Source of the DNA: Ampelocalamus luodianensis
Taxonomy: Eukaryota; Streptophyta; Magnoliopsida; Poales; Poaceae
Assembly: GCA_036346255.1 (NCBI GenBank)
Contig: CM070623.1
Span: forward strand, 8,598,407-8,662,406
Reading direction: 5' to 3'
DNA: 64,000 nt
The notes under the pieces are model-generated. The model was not told where the DNA came from and made no database searches. It saw nothing but the letters and a program-made list of their open reading frames with translations. A program made the position numbers and the translations under genes. Below, one piece after another: positions 24,421 to 34,591 of the stretch. Within the stretch, counting starts at the first letter, position 1. The number at the start of each line of letters is the position of its first letter.

Positions 24421-24650
24421 ATCCTGAACTTGCTGGTATGAATCTGTGTACCTAGCTGAAATCAGCACCTTGGTGCACCGACCGTGCACGCGAAGCAATG
24501 ACCCTTGGAAGCTTTCTAGTAGGCTGTCGTGTGCATGTAGCAAAAGTTGTCGAAATCACAAAAAAAAGGCCAAGCCAACCAGACGCTACTTGCGGCTCCT
24601 GTGCCCTTGATTACTGAGCGAATCTCTATTAATTAGGAGAATCTCTATTA

Positions 24651-24898
24651 TAGGAAAAAAAATTCTATAGGACTTGGTCTACAACTCTATCAATGTAAAC
24701 CAACTCCACCGCGTGACACGTGTCTTTTTATGAATATCAAAGCGTGATATGCTAGCTTTCAGTATTCAATTCGTGAAAATTCACATCAGTGATTTATGGG
24801 GCCGTGCGCTTTGAGATTCGTAAAAAGACACGTGTCACGGTGGAGTTGGTCTACATTGATAGAGTTGTGGACCAAGTCCTATAGGATTTTTTTTCCCG
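24651..24898. mobile_element. MITE with long inverted repeats (foldback-like)
   Basis: The arms at about 24651-24735 and 24815-24898 are reverse complements over roughly 80 bp: left has ctataggacttggtctacaa and ggacacgtg-type sequence (gacacgtgtctttttatgaat), right has attcgtaaaaagacacgtgtc and gaccaagtcctatagg. The unpaired loop is about 80 bp. It sits in the 5' part of the old Copia. No clear target duplication was found. Confidence 0.75.
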
Positions 24899-25208
24899 AG
24901 CAGTAGTCTCCTCAGGCTTTGGTGTTGCCAACTTTTAATCACGAATCATGAAGGCATGGCTCGCTTCCGAATGGACGACTTGAACTTCGCTTTGCATTTA
25001 CACCAGTTATACACGGGCTTCGCTTCAGATTTGATGTCACATTCGATTTCGTGGTGGTTTTCACACAAAAATCTTTTTCTTCCGCTATGGTTTCGACGTC
25101 GGAACGAGATGTTAATGCTGACTCGATGGATCACAACTCGTGGGATGCAAGCAGAGCCGATCCAACGATTTTTTTCCAATCAAATCTCTTGAGCTTTAAT
25201 ACCACTTT

Positions 25209-25449
25209 TGTAAATAATGCATAAAAAATAGGAATGAAAGACACGAATTTTACGTAAAAAATCCAATCGGGAAAAATCACAACCACATGAAGGCAACATC
25301 ACTAAATGATGAGATGTTTGCAATGAATCTTTTGCTCTTCCGTGTGGACTATATGGATATATTTATAGTGGTATATTAAAGACTCCGTATAGAGTAGAAA
25401 TACAAGTTGGAGTGGAAACAAAATTCGTATCACTCAAACTCGACGTCAA
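25209..25449 (-). repeat. 5' LTR of the old Copia
   Basis: It starts tgtaaataatgc next to the variant primer site and matches the left LTR without the 280-bp insert. Its outer end is placed at about 25449 by comparison with the other LTR but is diverged there. Confidence 0.65.
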
Positions 25450-25826
25450 GTTATGCAAATACTCCTAGAAAAGCTGTGAGAAACAAATGTTAACTTGCTA
25501 AGTGCTTCAATGGCACTAACAATGCTGTTAATAGCCAAAGGAGATGAGGAAAAGTACGCATGTTCAGACAAACATAACTGTAGAGAATCAGAGGCACTAA
25601 CTGCAAATCCAGATTATAAGATCAGGTATCCAAAAGAAGGATCAAAGAGTGCTAGGTGTAACTGTATAGCAAAAGAACTTAGTTAAAATGCGTATATCAC
25701 TGTATATGTAACTTGAATAAACCAATGGAGAGTTCCATTCAGAACCATTTGACTTGTAATGTCATTACAATATACACAATGAGGACGGCACTTGCAATCT
25801 GAAAAAAGCATTGAAATACAATGATG
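25450..25826. other. Intergenic, nothing recognised
   Basis: AT-rich sequence between the old Copia and the hAT-like element. The 63-codon frame 25495-25686 has no recognisable domain. Confidence 0.4.
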
Positions 25827-25834
25827 CAAACTGC

Positions 25835-27337
25835 TAGTGGCGGATCTAGGATTTCATCACGCCTCGGGCTAAATTCTAATAGGCTAACATCCTAGAACTA
25901 ACATCAATTTATACCCACACAACGACATAACAAAAAAGATCACAAATGAATTATTGACATGAAACTTTAGCTCAATGTTTCAATATAAAACATAATAAGA
26001 AAAACATGACAAAACATAAAATAATATAGCAGAGACTCAATTTGAGTACCTAAATAACGAAGATTTCATATCTATCTTAAGAAGTGTTTAGAAATGTAAA
26101 TTGTTGCAGATTGAGAAGGAGAATTACCCATGTAAACAGCGTGACATGCTTGAAGCAAGTGTTGAGATGTGCTTCTTCCTTGAGCTTCACAATCATCCGA
26201 AAGTGCGAGTGGTATATGTGCGCATACACCTGAACAGCGCTGAAGATCGTCGTGATGACCTCGCAGAAGTTTGGAGGAAGGGAGCCCTGTTGGCATCACA
26301 ATTTTGAACGAGAGCATGATCGAAACTCTTAGCAGGTGCCGTGATCAGTTGGTTAGCTAATGATGAGTTCTTGAAAAAAGAGAGTAGTTATACGCTTATT
26401 TCATACAAGGAAACCCACTGCTTTCTATTTAGTTTAGTTTTCCTTGAGCAATTGTTCCATACAATTATGAAGTACACTCAACGAAAGTTTATCCATAGAA
26501 AGTTTTCCACAAAGTGTGCCATCCGAATTTGAGCAGTTAATTTAGATATGTTTAACCAACTGCGATTTCCACCATTACAAAACTAATCGCAACATCTCTC
26601 AAGCAACCATTATTGGCGGAAATCATTTAACAAGCCATCAGAGCACTTATGAATCATATGCATAGTTCAAACTCCATGAAGCTTCATTCTTGGAGACCGG
26701 AGTGCAGATGATGATGTTGATCCTAATTCCTACGGGTGGTGCCATGATTGATAGATAGAAAGATGGTACTGCATGTTGAAGGAGATTGAAACTTTGAGAC
26801 TGTACCATGATTGAGAGCATTCTATTGTCGGCGGCGAGAGGGGACGGACACGCTCGGCCTCGGCGGGGAGGACGGAAGAGCACGCCTCGAAGGAGCCGTC
26901 GAACAAGGGAGGCTGTGGGGTCGCGCGGCGAACGAGCGGTAGGAAATCGACGAGGTCGATCCGGTGACTTCAGACACACCGCGGCGTGGAGCGCATCTAC
27001 GAAGGGCACACGGACGCTGCGACCGGCGGGACGAGGGCGCGTGGGCGCAGCTGGCGTGAGGAGGATGGGAGCCGCGGAGGAGCCGGAGGGCGGCGGCGGC
27101 GGCGGCGGCGTGCGAGGTCGCGAGGGCGTGAAGGGGATTAGGTCTGCAGGGGACATCGAGCATGGGATGGTCGGGAGGCGTGGGATGGAAGGGAGGTGTG
27201 GGCCGGCGTGGTGGGCCGAGCCTCGCTAGATGTTGCCACACTATTTGTTGGCCTCAGATATGAAAATATTTTACACTGCTATTTTTGCTGGGCCTCGGGC
27301 TACAGCCCACCCTGCCCGAGGCCCAGATCCGCCCCTG
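25835..27337. mobile_element. hAT-like DNA element with GC-rich cargo
   Basis: The left end TAGTGGCGGATCTAGG and the reverse complement of the right end CAGGGGCGGATCTGGG form short inverted repeats with hAT-style YAGNG starts. An 8-bp duplication CAAACTGC flanks the element (25827-25834 and 27338-27345). The repeat extends to GCAAACTGC, so a 9-bp Mutator-type reading is the alternative. Length is 1,503 bp. No transposase is visible. The interior changes from AT-rich (25850-26800) to strongly GC-rich (26815-27240), which looks like captured gene sequence with a GGC run (27090-27112). Confidence 0.75.
26807..27240. other. GC-rich cargo inside the hAT-like element
   Basis: Long frames are open on both strands (26807-27229 plus, 26647-27156 and 26822-27241 minus) because the segment is GC-rich and partly repetitive. 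None carries a domain I know. Base composition like the 5' end of a grass gene suggests a captured exon/UTR. Coding potential is doubtful. Confidence 0.4.
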
Positions 27338-27345
27338 CAAACTGC

Positions 27346-28420
27346 AAGGAAATCCGTATGCTAGCACAGCAATCACAAGTGCAGGGTGTGAAAAAAGTCA
27401 GAGCGAGTTTGAATAGTAAGCAACAAATGAGACTGTGGCCCATTATTGCCCCCATCAGTACCTAAGAAAAGGACCAAGAATAGTTCTTACATTTACTGAT
27501 TGCTAATGAATGTTTACTGTGTATGCTTTACCAACTTGCTATAGACAGATGAGCAGCATATATGTCTCTGAAACAAAAGGGGCTCCTTCATGGTGCAGAG
27601 TAGCACTCACAGTTCATGTCAGTGCGTATAGTAGCAAGTTGTATTGGTGATTGATCTTATTTTTGAAATGGGCAATCTTTGACATTTTTCCTATTGTCTT
27701 GTTGCCATCTTCCATATCACCTGTACCTTTAGAGCAAACAATGCTGAGCAGAAGTGGAAAATCCTTCAGAGAAGGTAAACTAATTGACCTACCAACTAAA
27801 CTTGTCGCTTCACGATACGCAGCTTATGATATTATTCGCCTTTAAGATGAGTGGGTTAGCATCAACATCTACTACCCTGATGTAATACCCCCTAAATTAA
27901 TGTCTAATGTCATAACTTTGTGTAACAATATCTTAGATCCTCTCAATGTGCTTTTAGCGAAGTCCCATGCTGACGAAAAACAATGGCTAAGGCACTTGAC
28001 CTAATAATCATAAGTCTGAACATTCCATATGCTAGAATGCAATAGCTAAATATAGGGGTAACTTTGTGACTTCATTACCAATTTGGATAATTTTATCTAG
28101 TTATCCACAAATCTGTCCCACCACATACGCACCCCGTGCAAATGTAATATGGAACAAACCTCTTTTCAGATTGCTTGACAGAAGGATTCAAGGAAGTATG
28201 TACACAACCGGAGTTAGATTGAGCATCTTTCCAGTGGACAAAGCATTAGGCAATCCTATATTTCATCTATGAATAGATAGATGATCTCATGTGCGACATG
28301 CACAAAAAAAAAGGAAAGGGAAAAAAGAGAGAGAAATCCAAACCAAAACACAAGTACCCTGTGCTGTTTCATATTACTTGTACACTATGGAACAAAGCAG
28401 AAGCCTGACCTTGGACTCTA
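27346..28420. other. 3' flank of the DUF668 gene, no gene seen
   Basis: The sequence is AT-rich with no convincing frame. The part nearest 28420 would hold the 3' UTR of the gene at 28421-30064. A purine-rich run (28303-28335) and a short tgtaataccccctaaat phrase (27882-27898), like an LTR start, are the only noticeable items. Confidence 0.4.
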
Positions 28421-30064
28421 CTAGAGTTGCCACTCCATACAATCATCGAAGTCAAGACTACTCGAGCAGTCCAGCAGTGCGTTCTGTTGCTGCTCGTACC
28501 GGCAGATGTAATTTAGCCCGACAAGCAATTCGCATATCACCGCCTCCGTCTTCTCCCTATCAGCGAGGTACAATGTCTGCAGCAGCAACACATTTCCCTT
28601 CAACACAATCTGCTGTTGCTCAAAATTTCTTTCAGCTTGCCACCTGATCATGTTGTGCGCCATCGGAGCAAGCCATGCTAGTGTCTTCTCAAGCGTCTCC
28701 CTCCAATCATGCGCGAGGAACGCATCGTAGATCGCCACGTTCTTGACATAAGTTTTCAAATTCTTCCTCAATGATGCCCTCAAACTCGACGGCAACATCT
28801 GGTACAAATCATCGCGCGCCTCCTCACCAACAAGATGTGGGTAGCGGAGCAACTTCTCGATGATGATGATGATATTGGCATAATGCAATGCAAGCGCTGA
28901 CCCGCCAATTGTGGACGGCGGAGCAAGTGAGGTCACTGTGCTCTTCGGACCAAACCGCACCCTTCTGCCAACCTTGCCGCTCTTGGCTGCCGTCGTGGAC
29001 ATCCCCTGCTCGCCGCTAAATGGCACAAGCATCCCCGACCTGATTGTGCTAATGCAGCTGGCATCCTCCAAGAACTCACCATCAAATCCATCCTTCCACG
29101 ATACCGAGCTACTCAAGCTCAAGCACTCCATGAACATCTTCCCTGGGCTTGCCCCACAACTCGACCGAAAATTCACAGAGCGCGGCGTATCCACATCGAC
29201 TCTGGCAATTAGCCCTGACTTGGCATCACTGAGATTGATCCGGACAGGACCTGAATTCCCTGTGACCGGACCGGAAAGTTGCCGGCTTTGGTCACATTGC
29301 CGTGAGCTCCGGCTAGTCGCCAGCAAGTCGAGACCGAGCATCGGGTCGCCGAACACGAGGCGGATGCGGCCGTAGATGGCGCATACGCCGCGCGCGAGCA
29401 GGAGGACGGCCTTGTCGTAGGTCCAGTTCCAGAGTGAAGAGTCCCTCAGCCGGCGCACGTCGTGGCGGCGCCACCGCGTGCGCTGCTCCAGCGCGCGGCG
29501 CGCTTCGTCGGTGGGGAGCTTCTGCGCAGACTGCTCGAGCTCAGCCAGCGCCTCGAGCTCCGCGTAGAGCGCGGCCGTGGCGGCCGCGAGTCTGTCGAGT
29601 TTGCGGACGAGCGCGGCGGCCTCCGATGGGGACGCGACGGCAAAGGCGGCCGCGGCAGCGTCAGAGCGGCCAGCGAGGAGGTCGGCGTAGACGTGGTCGA
29701 ATCCCAGGAGCGCCGGGAGCGTGCACCGGCGGCCGAGGCGGGTCGCGACGGCGGCGACGCGGTTGAGCGCGTCGAGCTTCTCAGCGAGCGCGAGCGCCAG
29801 GAGCCGCGCGTCATCGCCGGGGACGAGCGCGCGCACGGCGTGGGAGCCGAGGCAGAGCGGGCCGAGCAGCTGCGCGGCCTCGGCGTCGGAGAGGGAGCGG
29901 TAGAGGTTGGCCGCGCGCGACATGGCGTTGGCCACCTCAAACGAGAGGATGCGCACCCTGACGTCCTCCGCGGCAGCGCCCTTGGCATTCACCACCGGTT
30001 TCACCTTCTTGGACGAGGACGACGCCATGGACAGCACCTTGTGCACCAGCGGCTCGGCCACCAT
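28421..30064 (-). CDS. DUF3475/DUF668 protein, PSK-SIMULATOR-like
   Basis: A single uninterrupted 547-residue frame, the only intact gene seen here. DUF3475 lies at about residues 37-95 (RVRILSFEVANAMSRAANLYRSL, then AEKLDALNRVAAVATRLGRRC) and DUF668 at about 385-475, with its hallmark GGSALALHYANIIIIIEKLL and LPSSLRASLRKNL. The middle is a low-complexity, Ser-rich linker. The family includes Arabidopsis PSI proteins, linked to phytosulfokine-dependent growth, and intronless members such as At5g04550. The exact role of this paralogue is unknown. No membrane segment or N-terminal Met-Gly is seen. I use the first ATG at 30064 (MVAEPLVHKVL) because family members often start similarly; Met13 is an alternative. 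The 5' half is strongly GC-rich, as in many grass genes. Codons stay open with no damage, unlike all neighbours. Confidence 0.93.
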   Translation of the reverse strand: MVAEPLVHKVLSMASSSSKKVKPVVNAKGAAAEDVRVRILSFEVANAMSRAANLYRSLSDAEAAQLLGPLCLGSHAVRALVPGDDARLLALALAEKLDALNRVAAVATRLGRRCTLPALLGFDHVYADLLAGRSDAAAAAFAVASPSEAAALVRKLDRLAAATAALYAELEALAELEQSAQKLPTDEARRALEQRTRWRRHDVRRLRDSSLWNWTYDKAVLLLARGVCAIYGRIRLVFGDPMLGLDLLATSRSSRQCDQSRQLSGPVTGNSGPVRINLSDAKSGLIARVDVDTPRSVNFRSSCGASPGKMFMECLSLSSSVSWKDGFDGEFLEDASCISTIRSGMLVPFSGEQGMSTTAAKSGKVGRRVRFGPKSTVTSLAPPSTIGGSALALHYANIIIIIEKLLRYPHLVGEEARDDLYQMLPSSLRASLRKNLKTYVKNVAIYDAFLAHDWRETLEKTLAWLAPMAHNMIRWQAERNFEQQQIVLKGNVLLLQTLYLADREKTEAVICELLVGLNYICRYEQQQNALLDCSSSLDFDDCMEWQL

Positions 30065-30823
30065 GGCTACCTTGTCTCGAGCTCTTGGACCAAAGTTTCG
30101 CTAGCACAAGCTAGCAAAAAACCATGAAAAAGAAAGGCAATAGAAAATCTACAAAATCTTTGTGCGTCAAGTCTGAGAAAAATCTTTGCTTTTGCAGCAA
30201 ATCTGGCCAACTGACTGGCTAATCAAGAAACCAAGAACAGTCGAACAAGGAGCCAAGAAACGAGTACTCCCAAGAAACGCGATCTTTCTTGAACAGCCTG
30301 CTTGCCCTTGTGACTTGTCTATTTGAATTCAAACCCTCTGATTTCGTGTCACTAGCAACAAGTCAGCAGCAGCAGCAGGGAGGAATTAATGAGAGGGCAG
30401 AGCGAGCAGAGTAGTCAACACATCAAGACAGCGCTAGTACCACCGCGGCACCGCCACCATCAACCAAAAAAATATAGAAAAAGAAGAGGAAAGAATTTCT
30501 TGGGTGGTGTTCCAAGAAAGCGAGGAGGAGGAGAAGGAAAATGTGGAAACGAGCTCAGATGGAGACGGAGGAGGAGGAGGAGGAGGAGGATGGGGAGGGA
30601 GGCGGAGAAGATTTTGATTTGGGCGACGACGCAATCGCCATTGATGTGCTCACTGCTCGGCCCTCCAACTCTTCGCTGGTGGCATTAAATCGCCATAAAT
30701 TGGAGCGGAGCAAAGCAACAAAAGCAACGAGCTCAGCTCAGCTCGATCGATGCCTCCCCCGCTCGCCCGCTCGCTCGCCAGAGTGGTGCAGTGGTTGGCT
30801 CGGGTCGGTAACTTTTCCGGTGC
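30065..30823 (-). promoter_or_regulatory. Presumed 5' leader of the DUF668 gene
   Basis: Between the start codon and the TATA box lies about 750 bp that holds a GA-rich run on the plus strand (30519-30610), that is, a CT-rich run on the transcribed strand, a common element of plant leaders and core promoters. Frames within it are products of the run. An intron in this leader is possible but not provable from sequence alone. Confidence 0.45.
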
Positions 30824-30834
30824 CTTTTATATTT
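30824..30834 (-). promoter_or_regulatory. Candidate TATA box for the DUF668 gene
   Basis: The minus strand reads gggaaaaatataaaaggca, with a good plant TATA match (tataaaa), upstream of a CT-rich leader. Transcription would begin near 30790-30800. It is the best TATA match I found upstream of the start, but no transcript evidence is available. Confidence 0.5.
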
Positions 30835-31597
30835 TTCCCGTGTAAACGTGTGCTATCTCCCTTATACTGAACCCACATGTCAGTGGGGTAACAAACGAGG
30901 GGTACGTGGTGCGATTGGTGTATATGGGTTTTTATTGGGGGCAGTAGTCTAGTAGTAGTAGTTGCATATGAAAAGCGAGGTGCACTTTGGAGCAAGTAAA
31001 CTTACTGCAACATCACGTAACACGGTGATCGTTTGCAGTTTGGTCCTTACACTTGTTATAAATAGGTCCTTGGATGTTGCCATGGGCCCACTGGATAATC
31101 CCATGTGTACTTGTGTCATAGTATACTGTAACAGTGTTTGTACACGTGCTCAGTCTCTTGGGACATGATTCTCGAGGAAGCTCCTTTTAAAAATGATTAT
31201 GAGAATGACACGCCAACTTATGCGATGTAATGCGATGAAAAAGTCTCTAAAAATCATTGTACAACGTACGAGTATCACATTAAGCAAGAGAAGTGCTATG
31301 TGTACTAGATATTTTTCTCATGTTTACAAATGTTTCTGTAAGATATTACCAGCATACAAGGACTATGTGAAAGAAGCAATACAGATGGCCAAAAAGAAAG
31401 GGGAACCCTGTTGTATATAATATGTTATTAATATAAAAATATGTACAAAATCCCTAGGGAGGGAAGTATATGAAAATAAAACAAAATAAAAAGGCTAAAC
31501 AAATGAGTCAAACCGGCTCTTTTAAGTGGCTTTTGATTGGTTGTTTGGAAACTTTTGACATCTTGGTAATCAACTTTTGCATGTGATTGTTGGTTTG
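30835..31597. other. Upstream intergenic region
   Basis: No supportable gene. The 75-codon frame 31193-31420 (plus) has a basic composition but no recognisable domain. The region likely includes distal promoter sequence of the minus-strand gene. Confidence 0.35.
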
Positions 31598-31870
31598 AAA
31601 AATAGAATATAACAAAGATGTAGATAAAAGAAGTAGGTTTTGATTAGTTGGTGGAGCTGTCATTACTTGATTTTTCTTGCAGTTAGGTGAAAAATAAGCA
31701 TTTCTTTTTGCAGCTTGCCTTAAAATGGATTGATGACTAATGAAAAATAAGGAGTTTAATTGAGTGAAGTACTCAACTTATCAACTTAATGGTAAAGATA
31801 GTGTTGCCTTTCCTGCGGTTAAAAGCAAAAGGTTTCTCCCAGCGTACATATAACTTTACAAAACCATAAG

Positions 31871-31871
<1 letters not shown>
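31598..31871 (+). repeat. Direct repeat, left copy (274 bp)
   Basis: It begins aaaaatagaatataac and ends caaaaccataag. The right copy at 32268-32541 is the same length and differs at only a handful of bases by eye. The two flank a (TA)n tract and a Micron-like element. Confidence 0.85.
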
Positions 31872-31906
<35 letters not shown>

Positions 31907-31907
<1 letters not shown>

Positions 31908-32250
31908 TAATACTACTCCACTTAAACGAACATATTATACTTCTTTATCACTTTCAGTATACTTAAATACCAATTATAAGATACTTCAACGTGATTTGAT
32001 TTGATGGGAAAATTTTCACTGGAGCCTTTTATTTTTGTTATATACCATTTTTCATATACAAAAGAAGTACATACACAAATATTGCAATAACAAGTGGATT
32101 TTAATTAATTTTTTCATAGAACTCACTTTAGAGTATCTTATAATCATTATTGGAGTATACTCAAATAGATAAAGAGGTATCATCATACGATTTAAGTGGT
32201 ATATGAAAACGGAGTACGTACTCTAAGGAGTAACACACACTATTTTTTGT
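31907..32250. mobile_element. Micron-like element (type B), left end damaged
   Basis: It follows the (TA)n tract 31872-31906. It shares the body of the type B elements: actccacttaaacg at the left, tatacttctttatca, ataccaattataagatact, ggagccttttatttttgttatat, aactcacttt and acgatttaagtggtatatg...gagtacgtactc at the right. The first ~25 bp of the left end are missing compared with 46349. Confidence 0.6.
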
Positions 32251-32267
32251 GTTTTTTTTATTACCTT

Positions 32268-32541
32268 AAAAATAGAATATAACAAGGATGTAGATAAAAG
32301 AAGTAAGTTTTGATTAGTTGGTGGAGCTTGTCATTACTTGATTTTTCTTGCAGTTAAGTGAAAAATAAGCATTTCTTTTTGTAGCTTGCTTTAAAATGGA
32401 ATGATGACTAATGAAAAATAAGGAGTTTAATTGAGTGAAGTACTCAACTTATCAACTTAATGGTAAAGATAGTGTCGCCTTTCCTGCGGTTAAAAGCAAA
32501 AGGTTTCTCCCAACATACATATAACTTTACAAAACCATAAG
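32268..32541 (+). repeat. Direct repeat, right copy (274 bp)
   Basis: Near-identical to 31598-31871. It runs straight into a single Micron-type right terminus (32543-32579, actacacccggg...aatcc) and then the (TA)n tract 32580-32601. Confidence 0.85.
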
Positions 32542-32601
32542 CTAACTACACCCGGGAGCGCAGCAAAAGGTATTAATCCTATATATATATATATATATAT
32601 A

Positions 32602-34096
32602 GGAAGCCTTTTTGCTACTCCTGGTGTAGTTACTCCATTGCATCTACCATCCATCCTGTCTCTGATACTACATCGTTGATTATATTATTGGGTGGATACT
32701 ACTACATAACGGTTGGTATCAACCCGCAATATATAGTACATGACACCACGCATACAAAAGCAGTTGGTTCAAAAACAAATCGTGATTAATATCCTACTTC
32801 CGGATAACAAATAATAGACTTTCTGTTTGGAGTCGTCATATCGGCATGATCTTGGGAATCAATTCTTTCCGGTTTGTGCCCCATTCCGTGCAATGTTCTA
32901 CCTAATTCATGTGTGTGTATGCACCCAAATTTGATTTCAATTTCACCAAAGTTCAAGCTAAGCGGTTAGTGATTCTTGTTTTCCTCACAAAAATTGTTGT
33001 GTCAAGCCGAAGAAATACCAAACATCCTAGACATGGAACAATGTCCTCGCCGAGAGAAATCGGCGAGAATCAAGATAACGGTGATGGCATTCCCACGTGA
33101 GGTGGTATGTGAATCATACGAAAGTCGCAATCCATGTTTTCTTAAACGTAGACACTTTTAAAGGTATGATTGTTTGTTAAATAAAATTATATTTTGCTAC
33201 GGTAGGGTTATCACAGAGACTGAAGATCAAAACATAGAAGTTCCTAAGCCATATTTTGACCCAGCAATCATGGTGCCAAAATTAGGCCAACTTTTTATTC
33301 AAGATACGGATGCATACGCATTTTACAATATGTATGCTCGATTCCATGGTTTTGGCATTAGGCGCTCTAAGCGAAGATTCAAAAAGAGAGGCGTTGTTAA
33401 AACAATGCAAGAGTTTTGCTGCTCTCGTCAGGTTAGTTAATTTCATTTTTTTTAGCGTAGTAGTATCTACTTCTCAAGCTACGTCTTGTTTGCATAGTTT
33501 AAATAGTTGGGAAAATTCTATTGTTTGTTTGTTACATACCTCGATTCTACCAAGTCCATAAAAGAAATATGAATCCCTAGGCTTGTACTACTCGACCCAC
33601 ATATACATCGTAAGCACATATGTTTAAGACTAGTAGGTAGAATTATGCATTCTGTTCATGTGTTTAAGGCAGTAGGAGAGTGCGAAAAGTTTGTAGGATG
33701 TTGTTTGCGCAGACAAGTATGTAGTATGTAGGGTACATACTCCTTATTCATATACATGTAAATATGTAATCCCATTTTAAAAGTGTAAATAATTCCATTG
33801 CACACGTACTCATGCAGATACTACATTTTTTAAGTGCAGTTAATTTTTAAAGTGCAGATACTACTTTTATATAGTGCCGGCGATTTAATTAGGTTTGTCT
33901 AGCATTATGTCCATCTATACGAATCTGATATCCAAAATCCCGCATATATCTCCGCAGAATTGAACGCAGTTATTGGATCGGGTCCTCTGCCATCTATGAA
34001 TTTCATACCCATTAGACTTGAAAAGATATACGGATCTCAACGAAGATTAAAGGGTGGATGGAGAGGAGTAACTACACTGAGAGTAGATAGTATTTT

Positions 34097-34098
<2 letters not shown>
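32602..34098. mobile_element. 1.5-kb unit with Micron-type ends carrying a FAR1-domain fragment
   Basis: The left end ggaagcctttttgctactcc...gtagttactcc and the right end ggagtaactac...agtattttcc are inverted repeats of about 36 bp and match the ends of the 383-bp element at 2026-2408. Both sides abut TA tracts (32580-32601 and 34099-34191), as expected for Micron. The interior is unrelated to the short Microns and holds a two-exon FAR1-type fragment. It could be a Micron relative that captured a gene piece, a remnant of a coding relative of the family, or two Micron ends that happen to flank a pseudogene. Confidence 0.6.
33041..33431 (+). pseudogene. FAR1/FHY3-type DNA-binding domain fragment
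   Basis: FAR1-related proteins are Mutator-transposase-derived plant transcription factors; their N-terminal FAR1 domain is a WRKY-GCM1-type zinc finger. Exon 1 (33041-33096) starts MSSPREIGENQDNGDGIP. A 109-bp intron with GTGAGG donor and TAG acceptor (33097-33205) joins in frame to exon 2 (33206-33431), which shows PKLGQLFIQDTDAYAFYNMY, GFGIRRSKRRF and QEFCCSRQ. Exon 2 ends at a good donor (CAG|GTTAGT). The 94 residues stop midway through the zinc finger, after the first cysteines. No later exon with the MULE-transposase or SWIM domain is seen before 34098. The splice signals are intact. Gene structure is inferred. Confidence 0.7.

Positions 34099-34191
<93 letters not shown>
34099..34191. 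repeat. (TA)46 microsatellite
   Basis: An uninterrupted TA run of about 93 bp between two Micron-type ends. The Tyr-Ile-repeat frames predicted across it are not genes. Confidence 0.95.
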
Positions 34192-34195
<4 letters not shown>

Positions 34196-34525
34196 ATACT
34201 TTCTACTCCTGATGTAGTTACTCCCACTTTTGATATACCACCTAAAAGAATTTGACATACTCCTTTATCATTTTGGGTATACTCATATACTAATTATAAG
34301 ATACTCTAATGTGAAACATACGAAAAATTTACAAGAGAATCCATAATTTTTAGCATATTTTGTAAATACCTTCATATTCGCACATAAAAAGGAGTATGTC
34401 TAAAAATTATACATACCACCTCTAAAAATATGTAAATACCACCTATATGGTTTTATATACCCGTATACTACACATACATACTCTCAGTTGCACAAGATAC
34501 TCCCTACGTTGTGAGATATGTGAGA
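34192..34525 (-). mobile_element. Micron-like element (type A), reverse orientation, one end lost
   Basis: It reads tgaaaatactttctactcc...gtagttactccc right after the TA tract, then matches the reverse complement of 2026-2408 (ataccacctaaaagaa, tactaattataagatactc, aaaaaggagtatgt, actccctacgttgtgagatatg). It stops at gagata, running into another TA tract, so the last ~50 bp are missing. Confidence 0.7.
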
Positions 34526-34539
34526 TATATATATATACA

Positions 34540-34542
<3 letters not shown>

Positions 34543-34588
<46 letters not shown>
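34543..34588. repeat. (TA)23 microsatellite
   Basis: A TA run between the reverse type A element and a type B element. Confidence 0.9.

Positions 34589-34591
<3 letters not shown>

Larger units (their letters stand above)
19642..25449 (-). mobile_element. Old Copia retrotransposon with nested insertions
   Basis: The two LTR-related ends (19642-20179 and 25209-~25449) share several matching blocks. A variant Met-tRNA primer site (minus tggtattaaagc, about 25195-25206) lies at the right LTR and a polypurine tract (aaggtgaaaat, about 20180-20191) at the left LTR, so the element reads on the minus strand. Gag, protease, integrase, RT and RNase H remnants occur in the usual Copia order but every domain is broken. 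A repeat sits in the left LTR and a MITE near the right end. The right LTR terminus and the target duplication are not resolved. Confidence 0.82.

Noticed and set aside
27882..27898. LTR start (tgtaataccccct)
   Set aside because: Only about 17 bases match, with no terminus or duplication downstream, so it may be chance or a tiny remnant.
29434..30127. Long plus-strand and alternate minus-strand frames over the 5' half of the DUF668 gene
   Set aside because: High GC content opens several frames at once. Only the 547-residue minus-strand frame carries conserved domains.
33960..34258. Tyr-Ile repeat proteins on both strands
   Set aside because: They are translations of the (TA)n tract and its borders, not genes. 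The same holds for 46216-46410, 34447-34728 and 2370-2665.
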